This document shows positions 11,849-23,441 of a DNA stretch of 64,000 bases, in pieces. Under the pieces are notes generated by a model that had not been told where the DNA came from, did no database searches, and saw only the letters and a program-made list of their open reading frames with translations. The stretch spans positions 30,227,893 to 30,291,892 of the forward strand of contig CM046331.1 of NCBI GenBank assembly GCA_025403435.1, read 5' to 3'. Origin of the DNA: Artocarpus heterophyllus. Its lineage: Eukaryota > Streptophyta > Magnoliopsida > Rosales > Moraceae. The stretch's first letter is position 1. Every line of letters starts with the position of its first letter. The translations under genes were made by a program, and so were the position numbers.

Positions 11849-11982
11849 CCCAACGGCTAGTTCTTTGAAATATTTTTAATGTTTTTATTATTTTTTTTGA
11901 AAAAGTCTTTTCAACGGACAAATCCATCCCCACGTCTGGTTTGTTAAAAAACGCCCAAGAAAATATTACACACACTCAACGG
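11849..11982 (+). promoter_or_regulatory. Cluster of AACGG cores (mitosis-specific activator elements) upstream of the kinesin
   Basis: CCCAACGGCTA at 11849-11859 is an exact match to the plant MSA consensus YCYAACGGYYA, bound by MYB3R factors in G2/M genes. Two more AACGG cores, with imperfect flanks, lie at 11913-11917 and 11978-11982. All three are on the plus strand, 140-275 bases before the kinesin ATG. KIN-12 kinesins act at cytokinesis, so G2/M control is expected. The functional role is inferred. Confidence 0.6.
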
Positions 11983-12123
11983 TCCATTTCTTCTTCACTC
12001 CACTTTCAGAATTCAAACTCTGTACAATTCTCTCTCTCCTCTCTTTCTCTCTCTACAGTCTTCCTTTGGCTCTTTCTCCCTCTATCTCTGCTCAAACCTT
12101 TCTTCTTCTTCGTCGTCGTGACC

Positions 12124-15100
12124 ATGAGGCACAGCAAAAGCGCAGAGGCCGGTTCGGAGGCTTGCTTTCTCGGAAACATCTCGGCTTCGTCGATCCGAAA
12201 CCTACTTCCGAGATCCATTTCTGGAAAGCAAAAGTCCAGCTCGAACCTCCGAAACTCCAAGTCGAACGCCGAAAACACTCCGCCGGTCGATCCGAACATC
12301 ATGATCAACAGCGGCGGCGGACAGGTCTCGCCTTTTGTTGAGAAGGAACCGCCTTCGGATGTGTCGAAATTGCAGCCGGAGGTCGCAAAATCGGAAGTTC
12401 AGACTCAGACGCGAGCGTCTGTGGATGACGATCCACCGGTGAAGGTACTAGGAAATTAGTATTTTTGTATTTTTTTGGATTAAATTTGTTTGTGTCCGGT
12501 GTAATTGCGGTTCATTTGTTTCTTTAATTGATTCAGGTTGTTGTGAGAATCAGACCTTCTAATGGCAGTGAAAGAGAGAAAGATCGAACTTTGAAGAAGG
12601 TTTCACCTGATACGGTATCAGTTGGGAACCGGAGATTTACGTTCGATTCGGTTTTCGATTCGAAAGCCAACCAGGTACTAATCTCAATTTTTGTGCGTTG
12701 CATTCTAAAGAGCAAGAATTTAGGTTTCAGATCGAACTATAATCTGAATTATGGGCTGTGCCCTATTTTTCTCCATGGAGAGGATAATGCAAAGAGCAGA
12801 AATTTGGGGTATGAGTGGAGAACTAAGATTTCTAATAAATTATGTTTAATAAACAATTAACTATTTGTGCGTTCTATTTTCAAGAGCAAGAATTTAAGTT
12901 TCATTTGAACTATAATCGAAATTTTGCCCTATTTTTTCTGCGTAGAAGCATGATGAAAAGAACAGAAATTTGGACGTGAATGGTGCACTAAATTTTGTTT
13001 AATACATCTACTAATTTTTTTGTCCGTTCTGTTGCAACGAGCCAGTTTTAGGTTTCATTTGGAACTCTAATATGAATTATTTCCTATTTTGCTGCATTGG
13101 ATTTGGAAGAATAATGCAAGACCATGAATTCGGATATGAATGGAGAACTAAGATTTTTAAATTAATCAAGTTTACTGCTTTGCAACTAATTAAAGTACAA
13201 ACTTAGGTATGAGTGTCTAAAGAGCAAGATTGGTGTCATTTTGGAATTATAATTTGAATCATGTACATTGCTGCATATAAAGTCAATATATTATGCAAGT
13301 ACGGAAATTTGGATATGAAATAGATTAGTTTCATTTTGGTTGGAGTGTTTAATATGATGGGAAATGGAACAACTCAAAGTGGAGTGTTAGGGGTGGAGTG
13401 TTACTAAGTTTGCCTATAGAGTCGGAGGGTATATGGAGTTCTGATTCTGGGCTATTGCTGCATCTAAAGTCAACGTATAATGCAAGTACAGAACTTTGGA
13501 TACGAAAAGATTAGTTTCATTTTGGTTGGAGTGTTTAATATGATGGGAAATGAAACAACTCAAGTTGGAGTGTTACTAAGTTTGTCTATCGAGTCAGAGG
13601 GTATATGGAGTGCTGATTCTGGGATATTGTGTTCACAACAGGAAGATGTCTTCCAATGCGTTGGCGTCCCGCTGGTTAGAAATGCTTTAGCTGGTTACAA
13701 TGCTTCCATTGTGTCATATGGACAGGTATTCAAGTATTTATTGTCATGGATAATGTGGATAATTATTTGGAATTCTAACAAAATCAGATCTTTCTAACAT
13801 GGATAATTATTTGGAATTCTAACCAGAGTGGTAGTGGAAAGACCTACACAATGTGGGGTCCGCCAAGCGCCATGGTTGATGACCCTTCTCCTCGTAGTCA
13901 TCAGGGAATTGTTCCTCGTGTCTTCCAAATGCTATTTTCCAAGATTGAGAAAGTATGATCCATTTCTATGTTTTTTCCGCTCCAGAATATGTCAAGACGT
14001 GGTTAATAAGTATGATCTATATTGTTTCATGTAGGAGCAAAGGAATTCTGAGGGGAAACAGATAAATTTTCAATGCCGTTGCTCTTTTCTTGAGGTATAT
14101 ATTTTCTTGTATTTCACTTTTTGAAGGGCTGTTCATACATTTTGCTTCAGCATTAATGTTCTTTGTTTCATATGTTCATATCATAGATATACAATGAAAA
14201 AATAGGGGATTTGATTGATCCAACCCAGCGGAATCTCAAGGTGAACTTCTGTTCATTTTTTTTGTCGGTTCATGACCACTATGCAAGATGGTATAACGAA
14301 CTTTGTCTAAACTCTTACAGATTAAGGATGATGAAAAAAATGGATTGTTTGTTGAGAATTTGACAGAAGAATACGTGACCGGCTACGAGGATGTCATGCA
14401 GATTTTGATTAAGGTAGGTGAAAGGTCTACTTTATTTTCTTCATTTAGTAGGGTGACTAACATGTCTAATTGTAGTACTTTTTGAGAAAGCATACTTCTC
14501 ATCTCTTGGTTAATATTTTCTGGCCTAAGTCTTTTACTATTGTTCTTGAATTGCCCATTGAGGCTGACATCTCTAGTTGTAGTAGAGTTTCAACTGACAT
14601 GTCTGCCCGTGAAGGCTTACTTTTTTTTCTTATTCTCTCTGAATATGCAGGGGCTTTCATGTAGAAAAGTTGGAACAACTAGTGTGAATTCTAAAAGCTC
14701 TAGGTCCCACATTGTTTTTACTTTCATCATCGAGTCCTGGAGTAAGGTATGACTAGATATAATTACTTTATATCTCATCTTTGATTGTGATTTGTGATAG
14801 AAATCTGGTTCTTTAGTTGGGTTGGCTGGGGTAAATTCTGTCCATGTGGCACGTGGCAATCGATATTGTCTTTACAAATGATTATCTATTGAACTTTGGA
14901 GTACTTGAATTCTGAAGTTCCTCTTTTCCCAAAAAAAAAAAAAAAAATCCCAAAGTTCCGAAATTTACATTATCTGCTCGTGCTCATAACATTTTCAACA
15001 TTTTTTTGCAGGATACATCTTCAAAGTGTTTTGGTAGTTCAAAGACAAGCAGAATCAGCCTTGTTGATCTTGCTGGTCTAGATAGGAAAAAAATTGATGT

Positions 15101-18100
15101 TGCAGGTAGTGCGAAGGAAGGGAAAAATGTTAAGAAGTCATTGGCACGTCTGGGGTATGATTACGAACCTAAATAAATTGGTACTTGTTTCATTACTGAT
15201 TGGAGATTATTAGTAACATGGAGTGATTGCACACATACATACAATAATTATAGTTTCTTTCTCCAAACAGCATTATTATGTGACTTGTTAGTGTCACATT
15301 GGATCTTATACGACTTGGCGACAACAATTTTATATTCCTGTTCTCGTTTATTGCAGACACTTGGTGAACACTCTGGCAAAAGAACCTCAGTCTGGCAAGA
15401 CTCTATACAGAGGTTCCCGCTTAACACACTTAATGCGAGAATCATTTGGTGGCAATTCTAAACTCACAGTGCTCTGTGCCATCTCCCCCGATAACAAGTA
15501 TTTTCTCTAGCCAATTATGTTTTCTCTTAAACTTGTCTTAACAAACACATGCTTACCAAGAAACTGTATGTAAACATAAATATGGCTTTGCAGTAGCGAT
15601 ATTCTGAAGCAGTAGGAATTAGAATCTGGGATGGTGGTTGTGTAGTGTTCGTATTGTTGTTATTTTTTGGAAACTTTGCATGAAATCTGCATATGTTTTT
15701 ACTGTTTTCTCATGAAGAAACTGAACGTAAGCATAACTATGACTTTGCAGTAGCACTACTTTTAGGCATTGAAAAGTAGGATTTGAGATGCTGTTTATGT
15801 AGTGTTCATATTGCTTTTGTTCTTTTGAAAATTCGCGTGAAATCTGGATTTGTTTTTATGAAATAAAGGTTCAATGTTTATCCTCTTATTGCAGCAATGA
15901 TGGAGAAATACTTGGGACACTGCGGTTTGGAGAACGAGTGAAATCTATTAAAAATAAGCCTGTGATAAATGAGATAACAGAGGATGATGTTGATGATTTG
16001 AGTGACCAAATTCGTCAGCTGAAGGTAATATGCTATCCAGCTTTGTTGGGATCATAGCTGAAAGGTAATCAAAAGTTGAGGATTGTTTCTGACATTTTTT
16101 TTTTTTGGTTGCAGGAAGAACTTATTAGAGTAAAGTCCAGTGCAAACTCAGTTGCAAGTAAGCATGGGTACTTTCAAGGAAGGAATGTGCGTGATAGCTT
16201 GAATCTGTTACGAGTGAGCCTTAATCGCTCGTTACTATTACCTCGCATAGACAATGAATCTGATGAAGGGGTAAATATCGATGAGGATGATGTCAGAGAA
16301 CTACAACAGCAGCTTGACAAGTTGCGTAAATCTTGGGAAGAGAATGTAATAGACCAATCTTGCGATGAAGATTCAACCCACTTGGCTGGAAGTTGTGAGA
16401 CAGACATGATGAGTGAAGATGATGTAGATGGTCCAGAAGAAACCGAAATCGAAGACAGCAATCTGGCAAAATCTGAGGATGAACTTCACAATGAAAGCAT
16501 GTCATTGACAGATGATATTACAGGTTGCCCAAACAGCTCGAGGGCTGTCAATTCCGAATTCAGAAGCAGCATTTCAATAAGCTCATACAGACCTGCAATA
16601 CTCCAAGAGCCAACATTGTCAGAGTCGCCAAAAATTGGAAAGAACCAAAGGAAAAGCGTGGTTATTTCATCAAGTTATTCTGCTGCTCCAAACAATTTTG
16701 CAGAAAATTCCAACACCAAATCAGATGAGTTGCTACAGTCTCTTAGCCAGAGTGAATATAACCGGTCTTCTTTGCGTTCAAGCAAGATATTCCCAGGCCC
16801 GGCAGAGTCATTGGCTGCAAGCCTTAAAAGGGGCTTGGATATCATTGACCACCATCAAAGGAAATCTGCATCAAACAAATCTTCAGTTTCCTTCTCTTTT
16901 GAGCACTTGACACTGCAACCATGTCCAGAAGTTGATAGAGCTAGTTCTCCTGGGAAGACATACCTTTGTGCATCTTGCAAAAGGCGGGTCCCCAAAAAAG
17001 ATTCCGATGAGACCCAGGATAGTTTAAAGACATGGATTGTACCAGTCAGTGAAGAAGGAAACTCTGAGCAGATGACAGAGGAAGCAAAAAAGGTATCTAT
17101 CTGTGTGCTCATTTCTAGCAATGAATTTTTTATTCAATGTATCATTTATTTTCTTACTTTTTACCTTTTTTTTTTAATCAGGATGCAAAGAACTTAATGG
17201 AAGAAGTTGCCAAGAGAGAAGAGCTCGAAAATCTTTGCGTGGAACAAGCAGCCAAAATTGAGCAGCTGAATCAATTGGTATGGTTTTCTTACTTTGGAAC
17301 TGGATGAATTTTTTGAGTTTTACACTAACTTGGATCTTACTTGAAAATTTGAAATTTTCAGATTAAGCAATATGACTAACTTGGATCTTGCATGAACATT
17401 TGAAATTTTCAGATTAAGCAATATGAACGTGAGGGTCACAGTTCGAATTTAAAGAACAGTCAAGAAATCAGTGCTCCTGATGTTGTGTCTATGAACAACG
17501 AAATAATACCCTTTGAGGAGTCTGGAAATGTGGAAGGTCATTCATTAACAGATGAAAAGGAGGTACTAATGGTTATTTTTAATTAAGTGTAGCCCGTTCA
17601 AGTTCTGAAAGTTTTCTTACACTAGCTGCTGGTGTTTTGTACAGCTTTTAAGGTGCAGGTCTAATAATAATTATCAGCCAGAGATTATAAAAGAGAACTA
17701 TGAGGTAAAGGAAGTTCAGAATGAATCAGTTTTTGATGTGAACGAGAAGGAAGCACGTCTTAAGGAAATTGAAATGTTAAATAGCAAGTTGCAGTTGCAA
17801 ACTGATGCATGTCTTGCAAAGTCTTCTGATAAATTGAGGTCATCTTTATTGTCACGATCAATCGAGCTGCGAAAAAGTGCCATCTTCCAAAACAATAACA
17901 GCGAAGAACTCGAGAAAGAAAGACAGCGATGGACAGAAATGGAAAGTGAGTGGATTTCCTTAACTGAAGAACTCAGAGTTGATCTTGATATGCATCGCCG
18001 ACGAGCAGAGAAAGTGGAGATGCAATTGAATTCGCAGAAGGAGTGCACTGAAGAGTTGGACGATGCACTTAGCAGAGCTGTTCTTGGTCATGCTAGAATG

Positions 18101-19207
18101 GTCGAACATTATGCTGAGCTTCAGGAGAAGTACAACGAGTTGATTGCAAAACACCATGCTATCATGGAAGGAATTGCAGAGGTGAAGAGGGCAGCAGCCA
18201 AGGCAGGAAAGAAAGGACAGGGTTCTCGTTTCGCAAAATCCCTCGCTGCGGAGCTCTCTGTGCTGAGAGTGGAAAGGGAGAAGGAGAGAGAATTCTTGAA
18301 GAAAGAAAACAGGAGTCTCAAGATTCAACTTAGAGATACGGCAGAAGCAGTTCACGCAGCCGGAGAACTCCTTGTTAGGCTTAGAGAAGCTGAACATGCA
18401 GCATCAGTTGCAGAGGTAACTTAAGAGATTTAAACAAATTTATTTATTTGGAAATTAATGCTTTGACAAAGAAATATTTCTTAGTTTCTCAACTTTATGA
18501 AATTTATGCATGAACATGCAGCATAAGTTGCAGATGTAACTTAAGAAATTCCAACAAATTTATTTATTTGGAAATCCATGCTTGATAAAGAATCTCTGTT
18601 TCTCAACTTTAGGAAAGACCCATATGGAGATTTAAACAAATTTATTTATTTGGAAATTCATTCTTTGATAAAGAAATCTTTCTTAGTTTCTCAACTTTAT
18701 GAAATTTATGCATGAACATGGGGCATGAGTTGCAGAGGTAACTTAAGAAATTCAGACAAGTTTATTTATTTGAAAATCCATGCTTGATAAAGAGTCTCTG
18801 TTTCTCAACTTTAGGAAAGACCCACAGGGACAAACTTTTATATGTAAAAAAATTTGTAGGAGCTAAATTTTGGTGACACCTCCATTTTCAACCTTTGAGA
18901 ATAGAGAATGAAAAATATTAAGGTATAAAAGTATGATTTTGAAATTGTGTTCGCCGGTCCGCAGGAGAACTTTGCGAATGCGCAACAAGACAACGAGAAG
19001 CTGAAGAAGCAAATGGAGAAGTTGAAAAGAAAGCACAAGATGGAGATGGTGACCATGAAGCAGTACATGGCAGAGAGCAGATTGCCAGAATCAGCACTCC
19101 AACCGCTCTACAGGGAAGACTCTGACATACCACAAAGCACAATCCAGGATGATGATCAGGCCTGGAGAGCGGAATTCGGAGCCATATATCAAGACCACCA
19201 TTATTGA
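12124..19207 (+). CDS. KIN-12 family kinesin (KIN-12F-like), 16 coding exons, 1207 aa
   Basis: Microtubule motor of the plant phragmoplast kinesin class. Exons: 12124-12444, 12537-12674, 13642-13725, 13827-13952, 14035-14094, 14187-14240, 14321-14413, 14651-14746, 15012-15154, 15357-15497, 15895-16024, 16115-17092, 17182-17277, 17413-17562, 17645-18415, 18965-19207. All junctions are GT-AG and in phase. A Ser-rich N-terminal extension (1-107) precedes the motor, which starts at VVVRIRP (108). The P-loop GQSGSGKT (180-187) and switch I NSKSSRSH (305-312) are intact. Switch II reads DLAG-LD (343-348) instead of DLAGSE. The microtubule-binding segment [17 protein letters not shown] is present. 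The rest (about 460-1207) is acidic, then coiled coil (long Glu/Lys heptads in exons 13, 15 and 16). The start is the first ATG after a CT-rich leader. The altered switch II and the SIRNLLPRS extension favour KIN-12E/F over PAKRP1 or POK. Confidence 0.85.
12675..13641 (+). repeat. Kinesin intron 2, built of degenerate tandem repeats
   Basis: Units of about 140-170 bp share TTTGTGCGTTCTATTTTCAAGAGCA-like, TTTCATTTGGAACT and ATGAATGGAGAACTAAG-like blocks at about 12690, 12864, 13018 and 13205. The last part (13275-13630) is a separate, fresher duplication of about 175 bp, with ATTAGTTTCATTTTGGTTGG and GAGTGTTTAATATGATGGGA in both copies. An ORF through this intron (13480-13797) is a by-product of the repeats. 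Confidence 0.75.
17324..17425 (+). repeat. 51-bp tandem duplication across the exon 14 acceptor
   Basis: Units at 17324-17374 and 17375-17425 both contain TTTGAAATTTTCAG|ATTAAG, so the real acceptor (ends 17412) has an upstream duplicate ending at 17361. Using the upstream copy would put TAA in frame five codons later. Confidence 0.85.
18380..18840 (+). repeat. Tandem copies of the exon 15 end and its donor within intron 15
   Basis: The exon 15 terminus (GAACATGCAGCATCAGTTGC then AGAG|GTAACTTAAG) is repeated with changes at about 18511-18545 and 18714-18748. The latter keeps CAGAG|GTAACTTAAG exactly. Between them alternate two kinds of block, one with ACAAATTTATTTATTTGG and one with TCTCAACTTTATGAAATTTA, giving a period of about 205 bp with half-units of about 105. 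Confidence 0.8.
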
Positions 19208-19259
19208 CTGCTCGGACGATGAAATGAAAGTTGCACATTTCTGTTGTTTTGGAGTGTGC

Positions 19260-20060
19260 CTGAAACAGAAGACCGTTTCTTTACCAATTGATTTTATTTG
19301 CATAAGACCCTGCTTGGGTTCATGCATTACATAAACTGTATCCTTACCACCTTATATTTTTTTTTATTTTTCAGTGTATGATTCTTTGGTTTGGTTGTGC
19401 TATAATTTTTCTTCCCAGGCAAAATGTTGTATTCTTTGGCTTATTTATGCTGTAAATTTTCCTTGCTGTGGTTGTGATTAATTTTCTTACAGGGCACACG
19501 GAATTTAGCCCTAATCTTAATGATGAGTATTGAGAATAGTAATTTATTTGACTTTGCAGGACATAACATAATATTTCAAGTTATTCAGATGCGGATGATA
19601 TTGAGAATAATAATTTGATTGAATTATTTACCTACGGATGTGAATAATGATTTGATTTAGCAGAATGGTAATTTATTTGACTTTGCAGGACATAACATAA
19701 TGTTTCAAGTTATTCAGCTGCGGATGATATCGAGAATAATAATTTGATTGAGTTTGCAGGTATCATAAAAATTCAAATGTTTCAAGTTATTCACCTACGG
19801 ATGTGAATATTTTCATTGAATTTTGAATTGAAATTTTTTTCTTCCCCAATTAATTTGATTGCATGGTACCCTACTTGGTTTCATGCACTACACAACTGCA
19901 TTCTTATATCTTTCGTTGTATGATTCTTTTCTTTTGTTGTGATTTTTTTTTTTTTTTGAATAATGGTTGTGATTAATTTTCTTAGAAGGAATCCAAAAGA
20001 CGATAATAATTTGTTTGAATTTGCAGGAAATAACGTAAAATTTCAAGTTTTAAACAATGG
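19260..20060 (+). repeat. Duplicated kinesin 3' flank and short tandem repeats
   Basis: The segment following the kinesin stop (about 19285-19400, TTGATTTTATTTGCATAAGA.. CCCTGCTTGGGTTCATGCA) recurs diverged at about 19850-19935. Between them a unit with GACTTTGCAGGACATAACAT and TTTCAAGTTATTCA repeats at about 19550, 19680 and 19770, with a weaker copy near 20020. Noncoding; the proximal copy is probably 3'UTR. Confidence 0.65.
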
Positions 20061-20529
20061 GATGTGATTATATTCATTGAATGAAAAATGCATTTTTTAT
20101 TTTATTTTTTAGCAACCAAATGAATTTGCAAAAAAATTTCCGGAACCAAATTGCTACAATAATATATTGACATTGTTTTCATTTTTTTTATTAAATATAT
20201 GAGTGTAATTATTTTCATCCAACTAAATGCGTTTTTTTTAATTCAGTTACCAAATAAAGAAAAAGTTTGAGAGCCAAATTGTTATTTTGCTATTTAAACG
20301 GCCAACAATAGTTTTTCAAATCATTTTATGGAATTCAAATTACCTCTTCATCCTTTTCATTCGATGATTTTTTTTAATGATTTCATTCCACGATTATTAC
20401 TTTTCTTATTTGAAAATCCTAGTGTTTCTGATGTATAGTTTGTATTTCATGCAAAACATTTGATTTGCAGTAGAGATTTTGTACTAACACTGCATAAACA
20501 AATCATACCGTTGGTCATACATGCTATTA

Positions 20530-21625
20530 TTTGCTACAACCCTATAGTATGGCAAAAAACATTTCTGTTTTGAAACTGCGAAAGTTAATTTGTTATGTAA
20601 ACTTACCTTGCATGGTTATAATGACTTTAATAATAGGACATAAATTTGCCTTTGAAATATCACTTATATATCATATATCATCATTGGTCATCGAGATAAT
20701 ATACATAATATTTCATACTATTACCCATCAAAATTTTATATAAACTATTTGCCACGACCCAACTAGTATGATGGAAAATATTTCTATTTTTAAACTGCAA
20801 AAATTAATTTGTGATGTAAACTCATGTTGTATAGTTATAAATGCAACATAAACTTGTCTTTGGAATATCACCCATATATCATATCATTGGTCATTGATTT
20901 CATACATACTATTTCATATCATTGGTTGTTGAAGTTTCATACATACCATTTGCTGTGACCCAACTAGTATGATGGAAAATATTTGCCACAGTGGGCAAAT
21001 ATAATTAGCCATGACCTAACTAGCATTGTGGAAAACAACTCTATTTTTAACTTGTGAGAGCTAATTTATCATGCAAACTCACGCTATATAGTTATAATCC
21101 CTTTAATTATGCAACATAAACTTGCCTTTGTAATATCACCCATATATTATGACATTGGTTCTCCTTTAATTATGCATCATAAACATGCCTTTGGATATCA
21201 CCCATATGTCGTTCCATTGGTTGTCAAAATGTCATGCATGCTATTTTATATCATTGGTTGTCAAAATTTCGTCCATACTATTTGCCATGACCCGACTGGT
21301 ATGATGGAAATTATTATTACTATTAAACTACGAAAGTTATTTTCTGATGTAAACTCACTTTGCATAGTTACAATCTCTTTAATAATACGATAGAAACTTG
21401 CATTTGGAATATCACCTATATATCATATCATTGGTCATCGAAATTTCATATATATTATTTGCCACGACCTAATATGATGGTTAGTATTTCTATTTTTAAA
21501 GTGCAAAAGTTAATTTGTGATGTAAACTCACGTTGTGTCATTATAATCTCTTTAATAATACGACATAAACTTGCCTTTGAAATGTCACCCATATATCATA
21601 GTATTGCTCATTTAAATTTCACAGC
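20530..21625 (+). repeat. Tandem array, about five diverged units of about 170-275 bp
   Basis: Recurring order of blocks: TTTCTATTTTTAAACTGCAAAAGTTAATTTGTGATGTAAACTCA-like (about 20560, 20785, 21040, 21315 and 21487), then ATAATACGACATAAACTTGCC, then GAATATCACCCATATATCAT, then TGCCACGACCCAACTAGTAT. Unit lengths vary and one partial unit lies at about 21150. No coding sense. It ends where the gypsy fragment begins. Confidence 0.75.
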
Positions 21626-22300
21626 CCAAAGGGCATAACCTTGAAGCAAAAAATACCCTGTTCTGTGATGAAAGTGGTCTTTCCTTGATCTTCATGGTAT
21701 AAAAGTATCTGATTGTAGCCAAAAAAGCGTCGAGGAAACTTAAGATTTTATGACCTGCATTCATGCCGACAAGGCGATCGATGTGAGTTAACGAGTAGCT
21801 ATCTTTAGGGCGAGCCTTATTCAAGTCTGTAAAATCTATGCACATTCATCATTTCCTGTTTTTCTTCTTTACAATAACTACATTCGCCTGCCATTTTGGG
21901 TATTGAACTGGACGAATGAACACAGCTTACAGCAGACGCCTCACTTCTTCCTTCACAATATTGTTTCGCTTAACCTCAAGCCTTCTCCTTTTTTGTCGTT
22001 CAGGTCGATGATTACGATTGATGTTGAGTGGGAGTGAAATTATACTTTGGACGATTCCTAGCATATCTGCATAAGACCATGTAAAACAATCTTTGTTAGC
22101 TTTTAAAAAAATTAGTATGGAGGATTTTACTTTTGGGTCGAGCTATGAGTCGATGTTCACTATTCCATGTTTATCTTCTGGGTCAATCTGAATTTCATCA
22201 AGTTACTCTAATACTGGCTCATCCTGCTCCTAGCTACTTGACCCGTTCGACGGACTTGTCAGTAGTTGCTATAATGCAGGTCTTTTCTGCTTCATTGCCA
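21612..22300 (-). mobile_element. Ty3/gypsy retrotransposon fragment, reverse transcriptase region
   Basis: On the minus strand, MCIDFTDLNKARPKDSYSL (ORF 21612-21845) is a close variant of the conserved plant gypsy RT segment. Upstream on the same strand one can read pieces of the preceding region (a PKWQANVVIVKKK-like stretch near 21880 and a QKRRRLEVKRN-like stretch near 21980) interrupted by stops and shifts. Only a few hundred bases of pol are left, so it is dead. Confidence 0.75.
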
Positions 22301-23436
22301 TAGAAAGTAAGATAGCTTTAAAAACTTAAAAAAAAAACTTTATATTAAGATTTTTGTCTTAAAAAATGTATTAAATACCTTAAAAATATATATGTTTTGA
22401 GTATTTTTATTTTTGTTTTCATCTTATTTTTTAAAAGTTTTAATTTTTTTTCTCTTTTACTTAAGGATAATTTAGTTATTTTAAAGGTCAAAGTCAACTA
22501 TTGATTGAGATAATGTATAGATTTATGTATTAAATCTATTTTGAAGGTATACATTTGATGAGATAAAAAACTGAAAGTAAAGTTTTTAAATTAATCTAAA
22601 ATAAATGGTGTAAAATAGAATTCTTGGAAGTCTAATACTTTTCAAATTATTATAGTTTGGAATTGGGGTTTATATTATTACTTATCCGTGGTATTGTTGG
22701 GGCTTGGTAGAACTGAAGGGTATGACATGTCGAGGGTGCATACACGTACATCTTTAATTTATTGGTGGCGACTCCAACAAAGTCAAAAGTCTTAAAAAGG
22801 CTCGTAGATGGAGTCGGTAGGACCTCAAACGAAAGTGGAGACAGTTAGGTTCGAAGTGATCTGAAGAAGAACAACTCATAGGACCCACCTTTGTTGCTAT
22901 TCTCGTAAAAGTATAACCAAAAGAAAACAAATGGAGCAACACGTGAGCAAGATATGGAGGGAGAAGTCAGTAGAAAGTTGATGGAGATGTCTTCCAGAGC
23001 AAAGCTACTCTGGGAGGTTTAAAGCTACCAGTATGGCTAGTGGTACTCGGAGGAGGAAGGCACTGGTGTAATTTATATGTTTTCAGAGGAGGAAGGCACT
23101 ATGGTTTAAAGCTTTCTCAAAAGGAAAGGCCAACTAAGTCCTAAAGAGCCAAGAAAAAGGCTTCCAAAAGTCCACATGTCTGAAGGACACAATGTCTTGG
23201 AAGTATCTTGGAAGGATCTCAAAGACAAAGGCTAGTTGGAAATCCTAGAATTCCTTGAGAATGATTTCCAAAAATCATCATGTTTGAGGGGCACATAACT
23301 TAAAGTGTATTTCAAAAGTACTTTGGAGGCAATCTTAAGGGGACTTCTATAGTAGCAAAGGTCCAAAGGGTGCATACCTTAAAAGAGCTTTCCAAGTTCA
23401 AAGCTAGAAATCTAAAAAGATAGAAAATAAGGAGGA
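22301..23436. other. Retroelement-like noncoding DNA, not resolved
   Basis: A GGTGGCGACTCCAACAAAG motif at about 22764 resembles the region after the 5' LTR in some plant gypsy elements. The following stretch (23000-23420) has repeated AGGAAGGCACT, GGAAGGATCTC and CAAAAATCATCATGTTTGAG-like phrases. No ORF is supported. Probably older element sequence into which the 23442 LTR inserted. Confidence 0.35.
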
Positions 23437-23441
23437 AAATT

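Noticed and set aside
13480..13797. 105-codon plus-strand ORF within the kinesin
   Set aside because: It spans an intron repeat, the real exon 3 and its donor; the frame after the donor is intronic.
15100..15155. Suspected frameshift in kinesin exon 9
   Set aside because: Recounting the bases at 15118-15125 restored an open frame through to the donor at 15155.
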